From: Streptomyces spongiicola
Lineage (GTDB): Bacteria > Actinomycetota > Actinomycetes > Streptomycetales > Streptomycetaceae
Reading direction: 5' to 3'
Length of the DNA: 64,000 nt
Assembly (NCBI RefSeq): GCF_003122365.1
Contig: NZ_CP029254.1
Span: forward strand, 496,001-560,000
Shown: piece after piece, positions 25,090 to 35,569 of the stretch
How the letters are laid out: each line of letters begins with the position of its first letter
Numbering within the stretch: the stretch's first letter is position 1
Notes under the pieces: generated by a model
Seen by the model: the letters and a program-made list of their open reading frames with translations, nothing else
Told to the model about the DNA's origin: nothing
The model's database searches: none
Position numbers and translations under genes: made by a program

Positions 25090-25850
25090 GCGGATACGCC
25101 ACCCTTCGTGTAGGCCTCGTAGCCCTCCGCCTCGAGCTTGTCGGCGAGTTCGGCTCCGCCGGACTCGGCGATGCGGCCGTTCGCGAACACATGGACGAAG
25201 TCGGGCTTGATGTAGCGCAGGATGCGCGTGTAGTGCGTGATCAGCAGGGTGCCGACCTCACCGGTCCCCCGGACGCGGTTGACGCCCTCGGAGACGGTGC
25301 GCAGTGCGTCGACGTCGAGGCCGGAGTCGGTCTCGTCGAGGATCGCGATCTTCGGCTTGAGGAGCTCCAGCTGCAGGATCTCGTGGCGCTTCTTCTCACC
25401 GCCGGAGAAGCCCTCGTTGACGTTCCGCTCGGCGAAGGAGGGGTCCATCTGGAGCCGCTCCATGGTCTCCTTGACCTCCTTCACCCAGGTGCGCAGCTTG
25501 GGGGCCTCGCCGCGGATGGCGGTGGCGGAGGTGCGCAGGAAGTTGGAGACCGAGACTCCGGGGACCTCGACCGGGTACTGCATGGCGAGGAACACGCCGG
25601 CGCGGGCGCGCTCGTCGACGGACATCTCCAGGACGTCCTCGCCGTCCAGGGTCACGGTGCCACCGGTGATCGTGTACTTGGGGTGGCCCGCGAGGGAGTA
25701 GGCGAGGGTCGACTTGCCGGAGCCGTTGGGGCCCATGATGGCATGGGTCTCGCCCTGCTTCACGGTCAGGTCGACGCCCTTGAGGATCTCCCGGGGGCCG
25801 TTCTCGGCCTCGACGGAGACGTGCAGGTCGCGGATTTCAAGCGTTGCCAT
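25086..25850 (-). CDS. sufC: Fe-S assembly ATPase SufC
   Basis: 254-residue ABC-type ATPase. Walker A GPNGSGKST, signature FSGGEKKRHEI (SufC-typical GGEKKR), Walker B IAILDETDSGLD and the H-loop histidine in LLITHYTRIL. It drives assembly of clusters on SufB/SufD and is not a transporter. It is seven bases downstream of the Rieske gene. Confidence 0.97.
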   Translation of the reverse strand: MATLEIRDLHVSVEAENGPREILKGVDLTVKQGETHAIMGPNGSGKSTLAYSLAGHPKYTITGGTVTLDGEDVLEMSVDERARAGVFLAMQYPVEVPGVSVSNFLRTSATAIRGEAPKLRTWVKEVKETMERLQMDPSFAERNVNEGFSGGEKKRHEILQLELLKPKIAILDETDSGLDVDALRTVSEGVNRVRGTGEVGTLLITHYTRILRYIKPDFVHVFANGRIAESGGAELADKLEAEGYEAYTKGGVSA

Positions 25851-25857
25851 GGGTGAC

Positions 25858-26175
25858 TCAGGACTCCTGGGTGACGGAGACGAGCACGTCGTCCCCTTCG
25901 ATCTTTACGGGGTACACGGGGACGGGGCGCGTCGCGGGAAGGCCGGACGGTTTGCCGGTGCGGAGGTCGAAGCTGGAGCCGTGCAGCCAGCACTCGATCT
26001 GGCAGTCCTCCACCTCGCCCTCGGACAGGGAGACGTTGGCGTGCGAGCAGATGTCGTGGATCGCGAACACCTCGCCCTCCGTGCGGACGACGGAGACCGG
26101 CGTACCGTCGAGTTCCACCCGCTTCGGGGTGTCCTCCTCCAGCTCGCTCAGCCCACAGGCGCGGACGAAGGCCAT
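25858..26175 (-). CDS. Rieske [2Fe-2S] ferredoxin-like protein in the suf operon
   Basis: 105 residues with the Rieske motif C-S-H ... C-W-L-H (ICSHANVSLSEGEVEDCQIE, then CWLHG). The sequence resembles ferredoxin subunits of ring-hydroxylating dioxygenases, but its place between sufD and sufC is standard in actinobacteria and suggests electron supply or cluster transfer during assembly. Its start overlaps the sufD stop by one base (TGATG). Confidence 0.93.
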   Translation of the reverse strand: MAFVRACGLSELEEDTPKRVELDGTPVSVVRTEGEVFAIHDICSHANVSLSEGEVEDCQIECWLHGSSFDLRTGKPSGLPATRPVPVYPVKIEGDDVLVSVTQES

Positions 26176-27389
26176 CAGACGGACGCCTCCAGCTCCGCCT
26201 CGATCTTGGCGATGAGGCGCTCCTCCACGTCCGGCAGGCCGATCTGCTGGACCAGCTCGGCGAAGAAGCCGCGGACGACGAGGCGGCGGGCCTCGGCCTC
26301 CGGGATGCCCCGGGCCATCAGGTAGAAGAGCTGCTCGTCGTCGAAGCGGCCGGTGGCGGAGGCGTGGCCGGCTCCGACGATCTCACCGGTCTCGATCTCC
26401 AGGTTGGGCACGGAGTCGACCCTGGCGCCGTCGGTCAGGACCAGGTTGCGGTTCATCTCGTAGGTGTCGGTGCCCTCGGCCCCGGCCTCGATGAGGACGT
26501 CGCCGATCCAGACGGCGTGGGCCCCCTCGCCCTGCAACGCGCCCTTGTAGACGACGTTGGACTTGCAGTGCGGCGTGCTGTGGGTGACCAGGAGGCGGTG
26601 CTCCTGGTGCTGGCCTGCGTCGGTGAAGTACAGGCCGAACAGCTCGGCCTCGCCACCCGTGCCCGCGTACTCGACGCGCGGGTGCAGGCGCACGACGTCG
26701 CCGCCGAAGGTGATGACCACCGACCTGAAGCCGGCGTCGCGGCCGACGAGCGCGTTGTGCTGGGAGCAGTGCACGGCGGTGTCGTCCCAGTCCTGGACGG
26801 AGACGAAGGTCACCTTGGCGCCGTCGCCGATCAGGAAGTCCACGTTGGCGGCGCGCACGGCGTCGCCGGTGTGGTCGATGACGATGACGGCCTCGGCGAA
26901 GGCGCCGATCTCGAAGACCGTGTGCCCGAAGGTGGTGCCGCCCTCGCCGTGGAGGGTGACCCGCACCGGCTCGGTCAGCACCGTCTCCTTGGGGACCGAG
27001 ACGACGGTGGCCTTCTCGAACGAGGAGAACGCCTGCGCGGCGACCCGGTCGACGGGCGTGCCCGCCCGGCCGACGCGCGCGTCGTCACGGCCGACGGACT
27101 CGACGGTGACGCCGTCGGGGGCGCTCACCTCGGCCCTGATCGAACCGTCCGCCGTGGCGGTGCCGTCGTGGAGGCCCCTCAGGCGCTCCAGCGGCGTGAA
27201 CCGCCACTCCTCCTCCCGGCCGTGCGGCACCGGGAAGTCCGCCACGTCGAACGACGGGGGCGCGCTCATACGGGTGGCGACGGTCGACTCCGCGGCCACC
27301 GCGATGGAGCCGGCGGTGGTGGAGCCCACCGGTGGGGGTCCCCCCGCCCGGGCGGAGTCGGGGGTGGGGGAGTTCTGAGCCTCAGCCAT
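26175..27389 (-). CDS. sufD: Fe-S cluster assembly protein SufD
   Basis: 404 residues of SufB/SufD family. An N-terminal polar part (AEAQNSPTPDSARAGG) is followed by FDVADFPVPHGREEEWRFTP. The beta-helix core contains RLHPRVEYAGTGGEAELFGL, and the C-terminus has GHASATGRFDDEQLFYLMAR. It forms the SufBC2D scaffold with SufB and SufC. It starts 62 bases after sufB. Confidence 0.95.
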   Translation of the reverse strand: MAEAQNSPTPDSARAGGPPPVGSTTAGSIAVAAESTVATRMSAPPSFDVADFPVPHGREEEWRFTPLERLRGLHDGTATADGSIRAEVSAPDGVTVESVGRDDARVGRAGTPVDRVAAQAFSSFEKATVVSVPKETVLTEPVRVTLHGEGGTTFGHTVFEIGAFAEAVIVIDHTGDAVRAANVDFLIGDGAKVTFVSVQDWDDTAVHCSQHNALVGRDAGFRSVVITFGGDVVRLHPRVEYAGTGGEAELFGLYFTDAGQHQEHRLLVTHSTPHCKSNVVYKGALQGEGAHAVWIGDVLIEAGAEGTDTYEMNRNLVLTDGARVDSVPNLEIETGEIVGAGHASATGRFDDEQLFYLMARGIPEAEARRLVVRGFFAELVQQIGLPDVEERLIAKIEAELEASV

Positions 27390-27451
27390 GGCTGTCGTGT
27401 TGCTCGCTTCCTACGTGAGAGTTCTGCGTCGCTGCGGGCGGTGCGGTGGCG

Positions 27452-28869
<1,418 letters not shown>

Positions 28870-28873
<4 letters not shown>

Positions 28874-29700
28874 GCGGGGTTCCTCCCGGACGTGCTTGCA
28901 GATGCTTGCGAACTGATCTTGGCAGCCTCGGCGGTCCTGGCCGCCTCGGCCGCCCCGGCGGGGCCGCCGGTGGTGCCGGTCCTGCCGGACCCGCCGGCCG
29001 ACCGGCCGCCGGACCGGTGCGCGGCCCTCGGGATGAAGGTCGTGCACACGCCGTCGCCGTGGGCGATGGTGGCCAGGCGCTGTACATGGGTGCCGAGCAG
29101 ACGGGAGAAGACCTCGGTCTCCGCCTCGCACAGCTGCGGATACCGCTCCGCCACATGGGCGACGGGGCAGTGGTGCTGACACAGCTGCTCGCCGACCGGT
29201 GCGTTACGCGCCGTGGCAGCGTACCCGTCCGCGGTCAGCGCCCTGGCCAGCGCCTCGGTGCGCGCCGCGGGGTCGGCGGCCTCCACGGCCCGGCGGTACG
29301 CCTCGGCCTGGGCCTCCATGCGGTCGCGGGCGAAGGCGGCGACGGCGGCCTCGCCTCCCGCGTTCTCCTCGATCCAGCGCAGGGCGTCCACGGCGAGCGC
29401 GTCGTAGGACTGGTCGAAGGCGTCCCGGCCGCAGTCGGTGAGCGCGAACACCTTGGCGGGCCTGCCGCGGGTGCGCGTGCCGTACACACGCTGCTCGCGG
29501 GCCTCGACGACGTCGTCGGAGGCGAGCGCGTCCAGATGGCGGCGCACGGCGGCCTGGGTGAGCCCGAGGCGCCCGGCGAGGTCGGCGACGGTGGACGGGC
29601 CGTGGTCCAGGATCGACCGCGCGACCCGGTTGCGGGTGGACCGCTCCCCGGTCGCGAGTTCCTCCTGGGGGGACTCCCCCACGGCTCCGACGTTTTTCAC
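28870..29700 (-). CDS. sufR: SufR, Fe-S-sensing repressor of the suf operon
   Basis: 276 residues. An N-terminal winged helix-turn-helix ([33 protein letters not shown]) is followed by a cysteine cluster for a 4Fe-4S centre ([20 protein letters not shown]). A Gly/Ala/Thr-rich tail of about 45 residues ends the protein. I chose GTG 29700 ([15 protein letters not shown]) because it matches the usual streptomycete SufR start and because promoter elements lie directly upstream; an in-frame ATG at 29772 would put those elements inside the gene. With no room for a ribosome-binding site, the mRNA is probably leaderless. First gene of sufR-B-D-Rieske-C-S-U-DUF59. Confidence 0.92.
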
Positions 29701-29736
29701 AACGCCATTGTTGCGTAATTCCCGAGAGACTGACAA
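29700..29736 (-). promoter_or_regulatory. sufR promoter with SufR-type operator
   Basis: On the minus strand, TTGTCA (29736-29731), an 18-base spacer, AACAAT (29712-29707) and then six bases to the GTG start. The palindrome CAAC-N6-GTTG (29700-29713) covers the -10 and reaches the start codon. From memory this is the SufR recognition pattern in streptomycetes. Confidence 0.65.
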
Positions 29737-29772
29737 GCCGCGTCCCGCCGGACGGACGGTGCCGTGCATCAC

Positions 29773-29791
29773 TTAGGGAAACCTAACCTGA
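29773..29791. promoter_or_regulatory. Iron-box-like (DmdR/IdeR/DtxR) site upstream of sufR
   Basis: TTAGGGAAACCTAACCTGA matches 15 of 19 positions of the DtxR-family iron box as I recall it (TTAGGTTAGCCTAACCTAA). It lies 37 bases upstream of the sufR -35 element. Confidence 0.45.
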
Positions 29792-30043
29792 CCTGCGGAA
29801 ACGATCAGCCGTGAACTCGGCTCCGAAAGGTCCGCCACGGGCCGGAGGAGGGCGCGAACGGGGCCGGCCCACCCCCGCTGACCGGCGATTCGTCCCTTTC
29901 GGGCACCCCTCCGCGGCACCGTCCCGGGACAGCCGCCACCACCCTCCCGGGGCCCCGCCAGGTGGCCGGATCCGGCCCCTCCCCCGGTCCGGGATCCCGC
30001 CCCGGGCCCCGGCCGCACCCCACCCCTCCCTAGACTGCCCGGC
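29792..30043. other. Intergenic region between suf control region and ABC transporter gene
   Basis: GC-rich DNA without a gene. Short CCGGCCC runs occur around 29850-30030. No promoter could be assigned with confidence. Confidence 0.5.
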
Positions 30044-30970
30044 ATGAACAACGAGTCCGCCGTCCGGGTACGGGGCCTGGTCAAGCGGTACGGAGCCAGG
30101 GCCGCCGTGGACGGGCTCGACCTCGACGTCCGCACCGGCACGGTCACCGCGGTCCTCGGCCCGAACGGAGCCGGGAAGACCACCACCGTCGAGACCTGCG
30201 AGGGCTACCGGCGCGCCGACTCCGGCACGGTCCGGGTCCTCGGCCTCGACCCGGTCGCCGACGCGGCGCGGCTGCGCCCGCGGATCGGTGTGATGCTGCA
30301 GTCCGGCGGCGTGTACCCGGGCGCCCGCGCCGACGAGATGCTGCGCCACATGGCGAAGCTGCACGCCCACCCGCTCGACGTGGACGCCCTGGCCGAGCGG
30401 CTCGGCCTGGGCTCCTGCGGCCGCACGGCCTACCGGCGGCTCTCGGGCGGACAGCAGCAGCGGCTGGCGCTGGCCATGGCCGTCGTGGGCCGCCCCGAAC
30501 TGGTCTTCCTCGACGAGCCGACCGCCGGACTCGACCCCCAGGCCCGCCGCGCCACCTGGAACCTCGTACGCGAGCTGCGCGCCGACGGGGTGACGGTCGT
30601 GCTGACCACGCACTTCATGGACGAGGCCGAGGCGCTCGCCGACGACGTCGCGATCATCGACGGAGGCCGGGTCGCCGCCCAGGGCAGCCCCGAGCAGCTG
30701 TGCCGGGGCGGCGCCGAGAACACGCTCCGCTTCACCGGCCGTCCCGGCCTCGACCTCGGCTCCCTGCTGAAGGCGCTGCCGGACGGCACCGCGGCGGCCG
30801 AGCTGACACCGGGCGGGTACCGGATCAGCGGAACCGTCGGCCCGCAGCTGCTCGCCACCGTCACCTCCTGGTGCGCTCAGCACGGGGTGATGCCGGACGG
30901 CATCACCGTGGAGCGCCGCACCCTGGAGGACGTCTTCCTGGAGCTCACGGGGAAGGAGCTGCGGTCGTGA
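30044..30970 (+). CDS. ABC transporter ATP-binding protein (DrrA/daunorubicin-type exporter)
   Basis: 308 residues. Walker A GPNGAGKTT, Q-loop in GVMLQSGGVY, signature LSGGQQQRLA, Walker B LVFLDEPTAGLD and the H-loop in VVLTTHFMDEAE. A C-terminal extension of about 85 residues is typical of ABC-2 exporters. The adjacent suf and heme genes suggest, but do not show, a link to heme or cofactor export. It ends with GTGA overlap onto its permease. Confidence 0.93.
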   Translation: MNNESAVRVRGLVKRYGARAAVDGLDLDVRTGTVTAVLGPNGAGKTTTVETCEGYRRADSGTVRVLGLDPVADAARLRPRIGVMLQSGGVYPGARADEMLRHMAKLHAHPLDVDALAERLGLGSCGRTAYRRLSGGQQQRLALAMAVVGRPELVFLDEPTAGLDPQARRATWNLVRELRADGVTVVLTTHFMDEAEALADDVAIIDGGRVAAQGSPEQLCRGGAENTLRFTGRPGLDLGSLLKALPDGTAAAELTPGGYRISGTVGPQLLATVTSWCAQHGVMPDGITVERRTLEDVFLELTGKELRS

Positions 30971-31785
30971 CCGCCGAGGTGACCACGGACCGGACGCCCG
31001 GCACACCGGGCCCGCCCGGCGGCAGGGGCGACCACGCCCCCAGACCGGGCGGTGCGCCGGTCGTCAGGATGATCGCGGCGCAGGCGGCGCTGGAGACGCG
31101 GATGCTGCTCCGCAACGGCGAGCAGCTGCTGCTGACGGTGGTCATCCCGTCGCTGCTGCTGGTGCTCTTCTCCACCGTCGACGTCGTCGACACGGGCGCG
31201 GGCCGGGCCGTCGACTTCCTCGCCCCCGGCGTCCTGGCCCTGGCCGTGATGTCCACGGCCTTCACCGGGCAGGCGATCGCCACCGGCTTCGAGCGCCGCT
31301 ACGGCGTGCTGAAGCGGCTGGGCGCCTCCCCGCTCCCCCGCTGGGGGCTGATGGCGGCCAAGACCCTCGCCGTCCTCGTCACGGAGGTCCTCCAGGTCGC
31401 GCTGCTGACGCTGATCGCCCTCGGCCTCGGCTGGTCGCCGCAGGGCAACCCCGTATCCGTGGCGCTGCTGCTGGTCGCCGGCACCGCGGCCTTCTCGGGC
31501 CTGGGCCTGCTGATGGCCGGCACGCTCCGGGCCGAGGCGACGCTCGCCGCGGCCAACCTGGTCTTCCTGCTGCTGCTGGTCGGCGGCGGGGTGATCGTGC
31601 CGCTGGACCGGTTCCCGGACGCGGCGCAGACGGTCCTGGCGCTGCTGCCGATCTCCGCGCTGTCCGACGGGCTGCGCGACGTGCTCCGGGACGGCGCGGC
31701 GCTGCCGTGGGGCGAGCTGGGGATCCTGGCGGGCTGGGCGGTGCCGGGACTCGCCGCGGCGGCGAGGTTCTTCCGCTGGGAGTGA
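30967..31785 (+). CDS. ABC-2 type transporter permease
   Basis: 272 residues. An N-terminal Pro/Gly-rich cytoplasmic stretch precedes about six membrane segments, including LLLTVVIPSLLLVLFSTV, LALAVMSTAFTGQAIATGF, VALLTLIALGLGW-like and LVFLLLLVGGGVIVPL. The conserved ABC-2 sequence FERRYGVLKRLGASPLPR is present. It pairs with the upstream ATPase (four-base overlap). A hairpin terminator follows three bases after the stop. Confidence 0.92.
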   Translation: MTAEVTTDRTPGTPGPPGGRGDHAPRPGGAPVVRMIAAQAALETRMLLRNGEQLLLTVVIPSLLLVLFSTVDVVDTGAGRAVDFLAPGVLALAVMSTAFTGQAIATGFERRYGVLKRLGASPLPRWGLMAAKTLAVLVTEVLQVALLTLIALGLGWSPQGNPVSVALLLVAGTAAFSGLGLLMAGTLRAEATLAAANLVFLLLLVGGGVIVPLDRFPDAAQTVLALLPISALSDGLRDVLRDGAALPWGELGILAGWAVPGLAAAARFFRWE

Positions 31786-31788
31786 GCG

Positions 31789-31817
31789 CTCCCCGGGCCG
31801 CTGCCCGGCCCGGGGAG
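31789..31817 (+). terminator. Hairpin terminator after the ABC permease gene
   Basis: A perfect 12-bp stem (CTCCCCGGGCCG and complement) with a CTGCC loop, directly after the stop codon. Confidence 0.75.
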
Positions 31818-31876
31818 GGGCCCGCGGCCCCGCCCCGGGGACCCCTCGTGAAAACGCGCACAAGCCCCCCTCTACG

Positions 31877-32845
31877 ATGGTCGCCGTGCAGACCCCCCTC
31901 GCCCACATCGCCCGGCGCTGGACGCCGTCGCCCAAGGTTCTCCGGCGTGCCGCGCTCGCACCCGTCGTGATGAGCGTGGTCATCATCGTCACCGGCGGCG
32001 CGGTCCGGCTGACCGGCTCCGGTCTCGGCTGCGACACCTGGCCCAAGTGCACGGACGACAGCCTGTTCGCGACACCCGAGCAGGGCATCCACGGCGCCAT
32101 CGAGTTCGGCAACCGGTTGCTGACGTACGTCCTGTGCGCGGCGGTGGGCTGGGCCATCGTCGCGGCGCGCTCCACCAAGCCGTGGCGGCGGGGGCTCACC
32201 CGGCTCGGCTGGGCGCAGTTCTGGGTGGTGATGAGCAACGCGGTCCTCGGCGGCATCACCGTGTGGGCGGGTCTCAACCCGTGGTCGGTGGCCGGGCACT
32301 TCCTGGCGGCCAACGCCCTGCTGACGGTCGCCGCCGTCACCTGGATCCGGGCGGGTGAGGGCGACACCGCGCCCCGGCCCCGGGTCCCCCGCCCGGTACG
32401 GCGGCTGTCGTGGGCGCTGACCGGCGCGGCGGGACTGCTGATCGCGGCGGGCACGACCGTCACCGGCTCCGGCCGGCACGCCGGCGACAGCAGCGACGTG
32501 CCGAGGATGCCGTTCGACTGGGTGGACGCGGCCCATGTGCATGCGGCGCTGGCCTGGCTGGTGTGCCTGCTCGGCGTGGCGATGTGGCTGGCGCTGCGGA
32601 TCGTGGACGCGCCCGACGACACCCGGGCGCGGGCGCGGGAACTGATCGGCGTGCTGGTCGCCCAGGCCGCCGTCGGCTATGTGCAGTTCTTCACCGACGT
32701 GCCGGAGGTACTGGTGGGCGCGCACATGCTCGGCTCCTCGCTGATGTGGATCGCCGTGCTGCGGCTGGCGCTGAGCCTGCGGGAGCGTCCCGCCGCCGCC
32801 CCGGGTACGCCGGCCGCTCCGGACGCCGCGCTCACGACCGTCTGA
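31877..32845 (+). CDS. ctaA: Heme A synthase (CtaA/COX15)
   Basis: 322 residues, eight membrane segments. The four heme-binding histidine regions are visible: GIHGAIEFGNRLLT, SVAGHFLAANALL, DAAHVHAALAW and LVGAHMLGSSLMW. The cysteine pair in GLGCDTWPKCTDD is typical of the Bacillus/actinobacterial type. It oxidises the C8 methyl of heme O to heme A for cytochrome c oxidase; ctaB on the opposite strand nearby makes heme O. The start could be ATG 31877 or GTG 31886. Confidence 0.95.
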   Translation: MVAVQTPLAHIARRWTPSPKVLRRAALAPVVMSVVIIVTGGAVRLTGSGLGCDTWPKCTDDSLFATPEQGIHGAIEFGNRLLTYVLCAAVGWAIVAARSTKPWRRGLTRLGWAQFWVVMSNAVLGGITVWAGLNPWSVAGHFLAANALLTVAAVTWIRAGEGDTAPRPRVPRPVRRLSWALTGAAGLLIAAGTTVTGSGRHAGDSSDVPRMPFDWVDAAHVHAALAWLVCLLGVAMWLALRIVDAPDDTRARARELIGVLVAQAAVGYVQFFTDVPEVLVGAHMLGSSLMWIAVLRLALSLRERPAAAPGTPAAPDAALTTV

Positions 32846-32969
32846 ACCCCCGGAACCCGCCGGACCGCCGGAACCCCCGCCAGGAACCGACTGAACCGCC
32901 CCGCAACCGGCTGAACCGGCTCAACCGGGTTCAGGGGCTCAAGGGGCTCAACCGCCGGAACCGGCCGGT

Positions 32970-34052
32970 TCAGCCGGCGAGGCCGTAGACGCGGCGGGCG
33001 TTGCCGGCCGCGACCATCCCGGCGACCCGCCGGGCGTCCGCCCGGCACCAGGCGCCGTCGCGCACCCAGTTGCCCAGCACCCCCTCCAGCGCCTCCCGGA
33101 AGATCCGCGCCCCGACCACATGGGACTCGGGCAGCCCCCGGGCCCCGCTGGAGAACAGCAGCTTCCCGAACGGGGCGCGCTCCAGGGCCTCGGCGAGGAC
33201 GCTCGCCGCCCCCGCGCCGGTGCGGGCGAGGGCGGGCCCGACGTCGGCGTACACATGCGGGAAGGCGCTCGCCAGATATGCCGCGTGGCGGTGGTACGGG
33301 CAGCCGTGCAGCAGCACCAGATCGGTGCCGAGCCCCTCGGTCGCCGCCGCGAAGCCGCTCAGCGCCAGCGGATCGCCCGCCCCGACGTGGATCTGCAGCG
33401 GCCGTCCCGTGGCGACGGCGATCCACCGCAGATGGCTCAGCAGGACGGGATCGGTGAGCCGGGCGCCGGGCGGCCGCCCGTCGAGCCAGCGCCCTACGGC
33501 GGCGCGCACCCCACCGGGCCCCGGCGCTTCGGGGGCGGCGGAGGCGTGGTGCCGCAGTCCCGCGACCGAGGTGAGGGCGACGGCCGAGTCGGCCGCGCCG
33601 TGCACGGCCTCGGCGAGGTTGGCGAGAAACGCGCCGACGGTGCCCGAGGTGTCGGCGACCTGCTCGGCGAGCAGTTCCAGGCGCACGATCTCATGGGCGT
33701 CCGCCATGCCCGCGGCGGCGGTCTCGGGCACCGAGGTGAGGTCGCCGGGCGGGCCGGTGTCCACGAGGTAGGTGGAGATCCCGCTCGCCCGCAGCAGCCG
33801 CCTGCCGGACTCCAGGACGCCGAGCTCCCGGCGGCGCGCGAGGTAGCGCGCCGGCGGGCAGTGGGCTTCGAGGCCGAGCAGCGGCGCGCACCAGCGGCGT
33901 ACGGCGAAACCGGTCTGGGTGTCGAAGAAGGTGGTGCCGGGCGCGGGCGCCCCGCCCGTCCCCCCGAGGTGGGCCTCGAAGGTGCCGAGGCCCAGCTCCG
34001 TGCGGAGGACGCCCCGGCAGTAGTGGTCCACCAGGGACGGGGTGTCGATCAT
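32970..34052 (-). CDS. Amidohydrolase-2 family protein lacking the expected metal ligands
   Basis: 360 residues with the overall shape of amidohydrolase_2 (PF04909): start SLVDHYCRGVLRTEL, VGAGDPLALSGFAAATEG, LVLLHGCPYHRHAAYLA and LLFSSGARGLPESH. Where relatives have H-C-H near the N-terminus this protein has Y11-C-R13, and the usual Asp of LLFSSDA is Gly303. H222 and H249 remain. It may be inactive, metal-free or have a changed reaction. It is convergent with ctaA. Confidence 0.75.
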   Translation of the reverse strand: MIDTPSLVDHYCRGVLRTELGLGTFEAHLGGTGGAPAPGTTFFDTQTGFAVRRWCAPLLGLEAHCPPARYLARRRELGVLESGRRLLRASGISTYLVDTGPPGDLTSVPETAAAGMADAHEIVRLELLAEQVADTSGTVGAFLANLAEAVHGAADSAVALTSVAGLRHHASAAPEAPGPGGVRAAVGRWLDGRPPGARLTDPVLLSHLRWIAVATGRPLQIHVGAGDPLALSGFAAATEGLGTDLVLLHGCPYHRHAAYLASAFPHVYADVGPALARTGAGAASVLAEALERAPFGKLLFSSGARGLPESHVVGARIFREALEGVLGNWVRDGAWCRADARRVAGMVAAGNARRVYGLAG

Positions 34053-34168
34053 CCGGGGCTCCCAGCGGTGGACGTCGTTGCACCCGTCCTAACGGGTGAG
34101 CCCCGCGCGAGGTGCTGCCCCGGCCCGCGACGGCCGTGCTCCGGTGCCGTCACCGGGACGCGGAGCGG

Positions 34169-34510
34169 TCAGCCGTTGGACGGGCCGCCGAGCTGGATCC
34201 CCGCCATCCGGGTCCACTCGTACGGTCCGGTCCGGACCTTCAGGGCGAAGTCGCCGTCGAAGGACTCGTGCAGGGTGATGCCTGACTTCTCGGCGGCCCT
34301 GACGGCGATCTCGTGGGTCGGTGCGACCAGGTCGCCCCAGCCGCCGTCCTCGCCGACGAGCACGATCCGGGTGCCGCTCTGGCCGATGTAGGCGAGCTGG
34401 CCCTCGGCGCCGCCGTGCGCCTTGGCGAAGGCCCCGATCCGCCGGGCGAGTCCCGCCGCCTTCCGCTCGGCCTTCGCGGACTGCTTCTCGTCAACCTGGG
34501 TGTCTGCCAT
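34169..34510 (-). CDS. Conserved small protein of unknown function
   Basis: 113 residues, no membrane segment. A basic helical N-terminal part (QSAKAERKAAGLARRIGAFA) is followed by a beta-rich part (YIGQSGTRIVLVGEDGGWGD) and SFDGDFALKVRTGPYEWTRM near the end. It contains no motif I can assign. The same gene lies between the amidohydrolase and ctaB in other streptomycetes as I recall. Start at ATG 34510. Confidence 0.75.
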   Translation of the reverse strand: MADTQVDEKQSAKAERKAAGLARRIGAFAKAHGGAEGQLAYIGQSGTRIVLVGEDGGWGDLVAPTHEIAVRAAEKSGITLHESFDGDFALKVRTGPYEWTRMAGIQLGGPSNG

Positions 34511-34621
34511 GACCAGGATGCTACGCGCGGGTAGATCCACTGGCGACCGCCCCGGCGCGTGGCCTCCGCCACGCCGTGCGCCGGTCGCCTCCCGTGCGGC
34601 GGTCGCCTCCCGTGCGGCGGG

Positions 34622-35569
34622 TCAGCGCAGGAAGGGGTCGACGGCGACGGCGACGAACAGCAGCGAGACGTAGGTGATCGACCAGTGGAAGAGCCGCATC
34701 TCCTTGAGCTTCCCGCCCGTCACGCCGACCTTGGCACGGCTCTGCAGGGCGTGGGCCTCCCAGAGCCACCAGCCGCCGGTCGCCAGGGCGACGGCGGTGT
34801 AGAACCAGCCGGTGTAGCCGAGCGGGGTCAGCAGCAGCGAGACCGCCACCATCACCCAGCTGTAGACGACGATCTGCCGGGCGACGACCCTGTTCGAGGC
34901 GATGACGGGGAGCATCGGCACGCCCGCGCGCGCGTAGTCCTCCTTCACCTTCATCGACAGCGGCCAGTAGTGCGGCGGGGTCCAGAAGAAGATGACGAGG
35001 AAGAGGACGACGGCGGCCCACGACACGGAGTCGGTGACGGCGGACCAGCCGATCAGCACCGGCATGCAGCCGGCGATGCCGCCCCAGACGATGTTCTGCG
35101 CGGTGCGGCGCTTCAGCAGCATCGTGTAGACGACGACGTAGAAGAGGAGTGCGCCGAGCGCCAGGGCCGCCGACAGCCAGTTGACGAGCAGTCCGAACCA
35201 CAGCGTGGAGACCGCGGCCAGGGCGAGGCCGAAGGCCAGGCCCTCGCGCGGTGACACCATGCCGGTGACCAGGGGGCGCTGAGCGGTGCGGTCCATCAGG
35301 GCGTCGATGTCGCGGTCGATGTACATGTTGAGCGCGTTGGCGCCGCCCGCGGAGAGGTATCCGCCGACACAGGTGGCGACCACGAGCCAGAGGTCCGGCA
35401 CGCCCTGCGCGGCCAGGAACATCACCGGTACGGTGGTGATGAGAAGCAGCTCGATGATCCGCGGCTTGGTCAGCGCCACGAACGCCTTGACGCGGGCCCC
35501 GAACGGCCGGCGGCCCCCCGGGCTGGGAGTCAAGACGACCCCGGCGGGTCGGGACTCGACGGCCGTCAC
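34622..35569 (-). CDS. ctaB: Protoheme IX farnesyltransferase (heme O synthase)
   Basis: 315 residues, UbiA-type prenyltransferase with about nine membrane segments. The Mg2+-diphosphate motif is [15 protein letters not shown], and the second conserved loop is [17 protein letters not shown]. It adds farnesyl to heme B to give heme O, the substrate of CtaA. GTG 35569 ([10 protein letters not shown]) follows an AGGGG and gives the usual length; GTG 35575 is an alternative. It is divergent from tkt. Confidence 0.93.
   Translation of the reverse strand: MTAVESRPAGVVLTPSPGGRRPFGARVKAFVALTKPRIIELLLITTVPVMFLAAQGVPDLWLVVATCVGGYLSAGGANALNMYIDRDIDALMDRTAQRPLVTGMVSPREGLAFGLALAAVSTLWFGLLVNWLSAALALGALLFYVVVYTMLLKRRTAQNIVWGGIAGCMPVLIGWSAVTDSVSWAAVVLFLVIFFWTPPHYWPLSMKVKEDYARAGVPMLPVIASNRVVARQIVVYSWVMVAVSLLLTPLGYTGWFYTAVALATGGWWLWEAHALQSRAKVGVTGGKLKEMRLFHWSITYVSLLFVAVAVDPFLR

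Noticed and set aside
29416..29772. Longer sufR starting at the in-frame ATG 29772
   Set aside because: The promoter elements and the CAAC-N6-GTTG operator would then lie inside the coding sequence, and the extra residues do not resemble SufR N-termini.
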